In this document: piece by piece, positions 5,124-5,305 of the stretch
Layout of the letters: each line of letters opens with the position of its first letter
Position numbering within the stretch: position 1 is the first letter of the stretch
Assembly (NCBI GenBank): GCA_944371685.1
Contig: CALVXV010000082.1
Span: 1 to 5,305 of the forward strand
Source of the DNA: an uncultured Bacilli bacterium
GTDB taxonomy: Bacteria > Bacillota_I > Bacilli_A > RF39 > UBA660
Reading direction: 5' to 3'
DNA length: 5,305 nt
Made by a program: the position numbers and the translations under genes
Notes under the pieces: generated by a model
Databases searched by the model: none
What the model saw: the letters and a program-made list of their open reading frames with translations, nothing else
Told to the model about the DNA's origin: nothing

Positions 5124-5305
5124 CAGTTGATAGGATTTGTAATATGAATAGTGGTATGTAATGGTGTGAACACTTGTTATATTGCCTCTTAAATCTTGAC
5201 CTTTGACAAAGATTATGAAGCAATAAAGGGTAAGCATTATTAAATATATAGTTAAATGAAGAATATTTAAAAACAATTAATGTTCGAATGTATTTGCAAG
5301 TGTGT
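5124..5305 (+). other. AT-rich region after rbfA with no supported gene
   Basis: Stops interrupt all + strand frames, and no start with a binding site opens a frame of useful length. No T-run terminator follows rbfA. Small patterns are visible. TTGAC occurs twice seven bases apart (5196-5200 and 5203-5207), and the second copy is part of a perfect TTGACA without a matching -10 box. AATCTT (5192-5197) and AAGATT (5209-5214) could pair around them. An ATG at 5280 stays open to the right edge but lacks a binding site. What this stretch does cannot be told from the window. Confidence 0.4.

Noticed and set aside
5203..5229. Perfect TTGACA as a promoter for a downstream gene
   Set aside because: No -10 box at 16-18 bases; the nearest candidate, TAAAGG at 15 bases, matches poorly.
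5193..5240. In-frame string ILTFDKDYEAIKGKHY, faintly like the start of ASCH-type domains
   Set aside because: It is only 16 codons, bounded by stops on both sides, with no start codon; the resemblance is too short to support a pseudogene.
5040..5276. 78-codon - strand open frame at the end of rbfA, hydrophobic
   Set aside because: It overlaps conserved rbfA sequence and no ribosome binding site was identified; the hydrophobicity is typical of AT-rich antisense frames.
5280..5305. ATG opening a Cys-rich frame (MFECICKC) to the right edge
   Set aside because: It has no ribosome binding site and only eight complete codons, so a gene start cannot be supported.
1..5305. CRISPR array, insertion sequence, tRNA or defence genes
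   Set aside because: No regularly spaced repeats, transposase-like protein, terminal inverted repeats or tRNA cloverleaf were found on either strand by reading.

Overview
The window carries the nusA-infB translation/transcription operon of a low-GC bacterium (about one-third GC by eye). In order it holds rimP, nusA, rnpM (ylxR), infB and rbfA on the + strand. A divergently transcribed membrane protease gene of the CPBP family lies upstream on the - strand. AT-rich codons, strong AGGAGG-type ribosome binding sites, gene order and protein sequences resembling Bacillus subtilis point to Bacillota or a Mycoplasmatota-like relative. The genus cannot be told. The visible tryptophans use TGG, and no gene here ends in TGA.

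Layout. Bases 1-30 look like the promoter and ribosome binding site of a - strand gene that starts just outside the window. Bases 31-51 form a small terminator for the CPBP protease gene (50-754, - strand). Bases 755-922 hold two back-to-back promoters and the operon leader. That leader contains a perfect 10-bp hairpin (876-899), a boxA-like string, and a second copy of the hairpin's left arm over the rimP start codon. rimP (923-1183), nusA (1167-2327) and rnpM (2317-2577) overlap end to end. infB (2598-4694) follows after 20 bases. An AT-rich terminator-like hairpin fused to an extended -10 promoter separates infB from rbfA (4776-5123). The last 182 bases have no supported gene.

Together the genes link transcription control (NusA), small-subunit maturation (RimP, RbfA), translation initiation (IF-2) and RNA binding tied to RNase P (RnpM). 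Compared with B. subtilis, ylxQ and ylxP are missing. RimP consists only of its N-terminal domain.

No defence system, mobile element, CRISPR array or clearly new multi-gene system is visible. The best candidates for something undescribed are small. One is the operon leader, where one hairpin arm can pair with either of two partners, one covering the rimP start codon. Another is the one-domain RimP. The third is a recurrent promoter design in which an extended -10 box sits so close to the ribosome binding site that the transcript would begin at or inside it.
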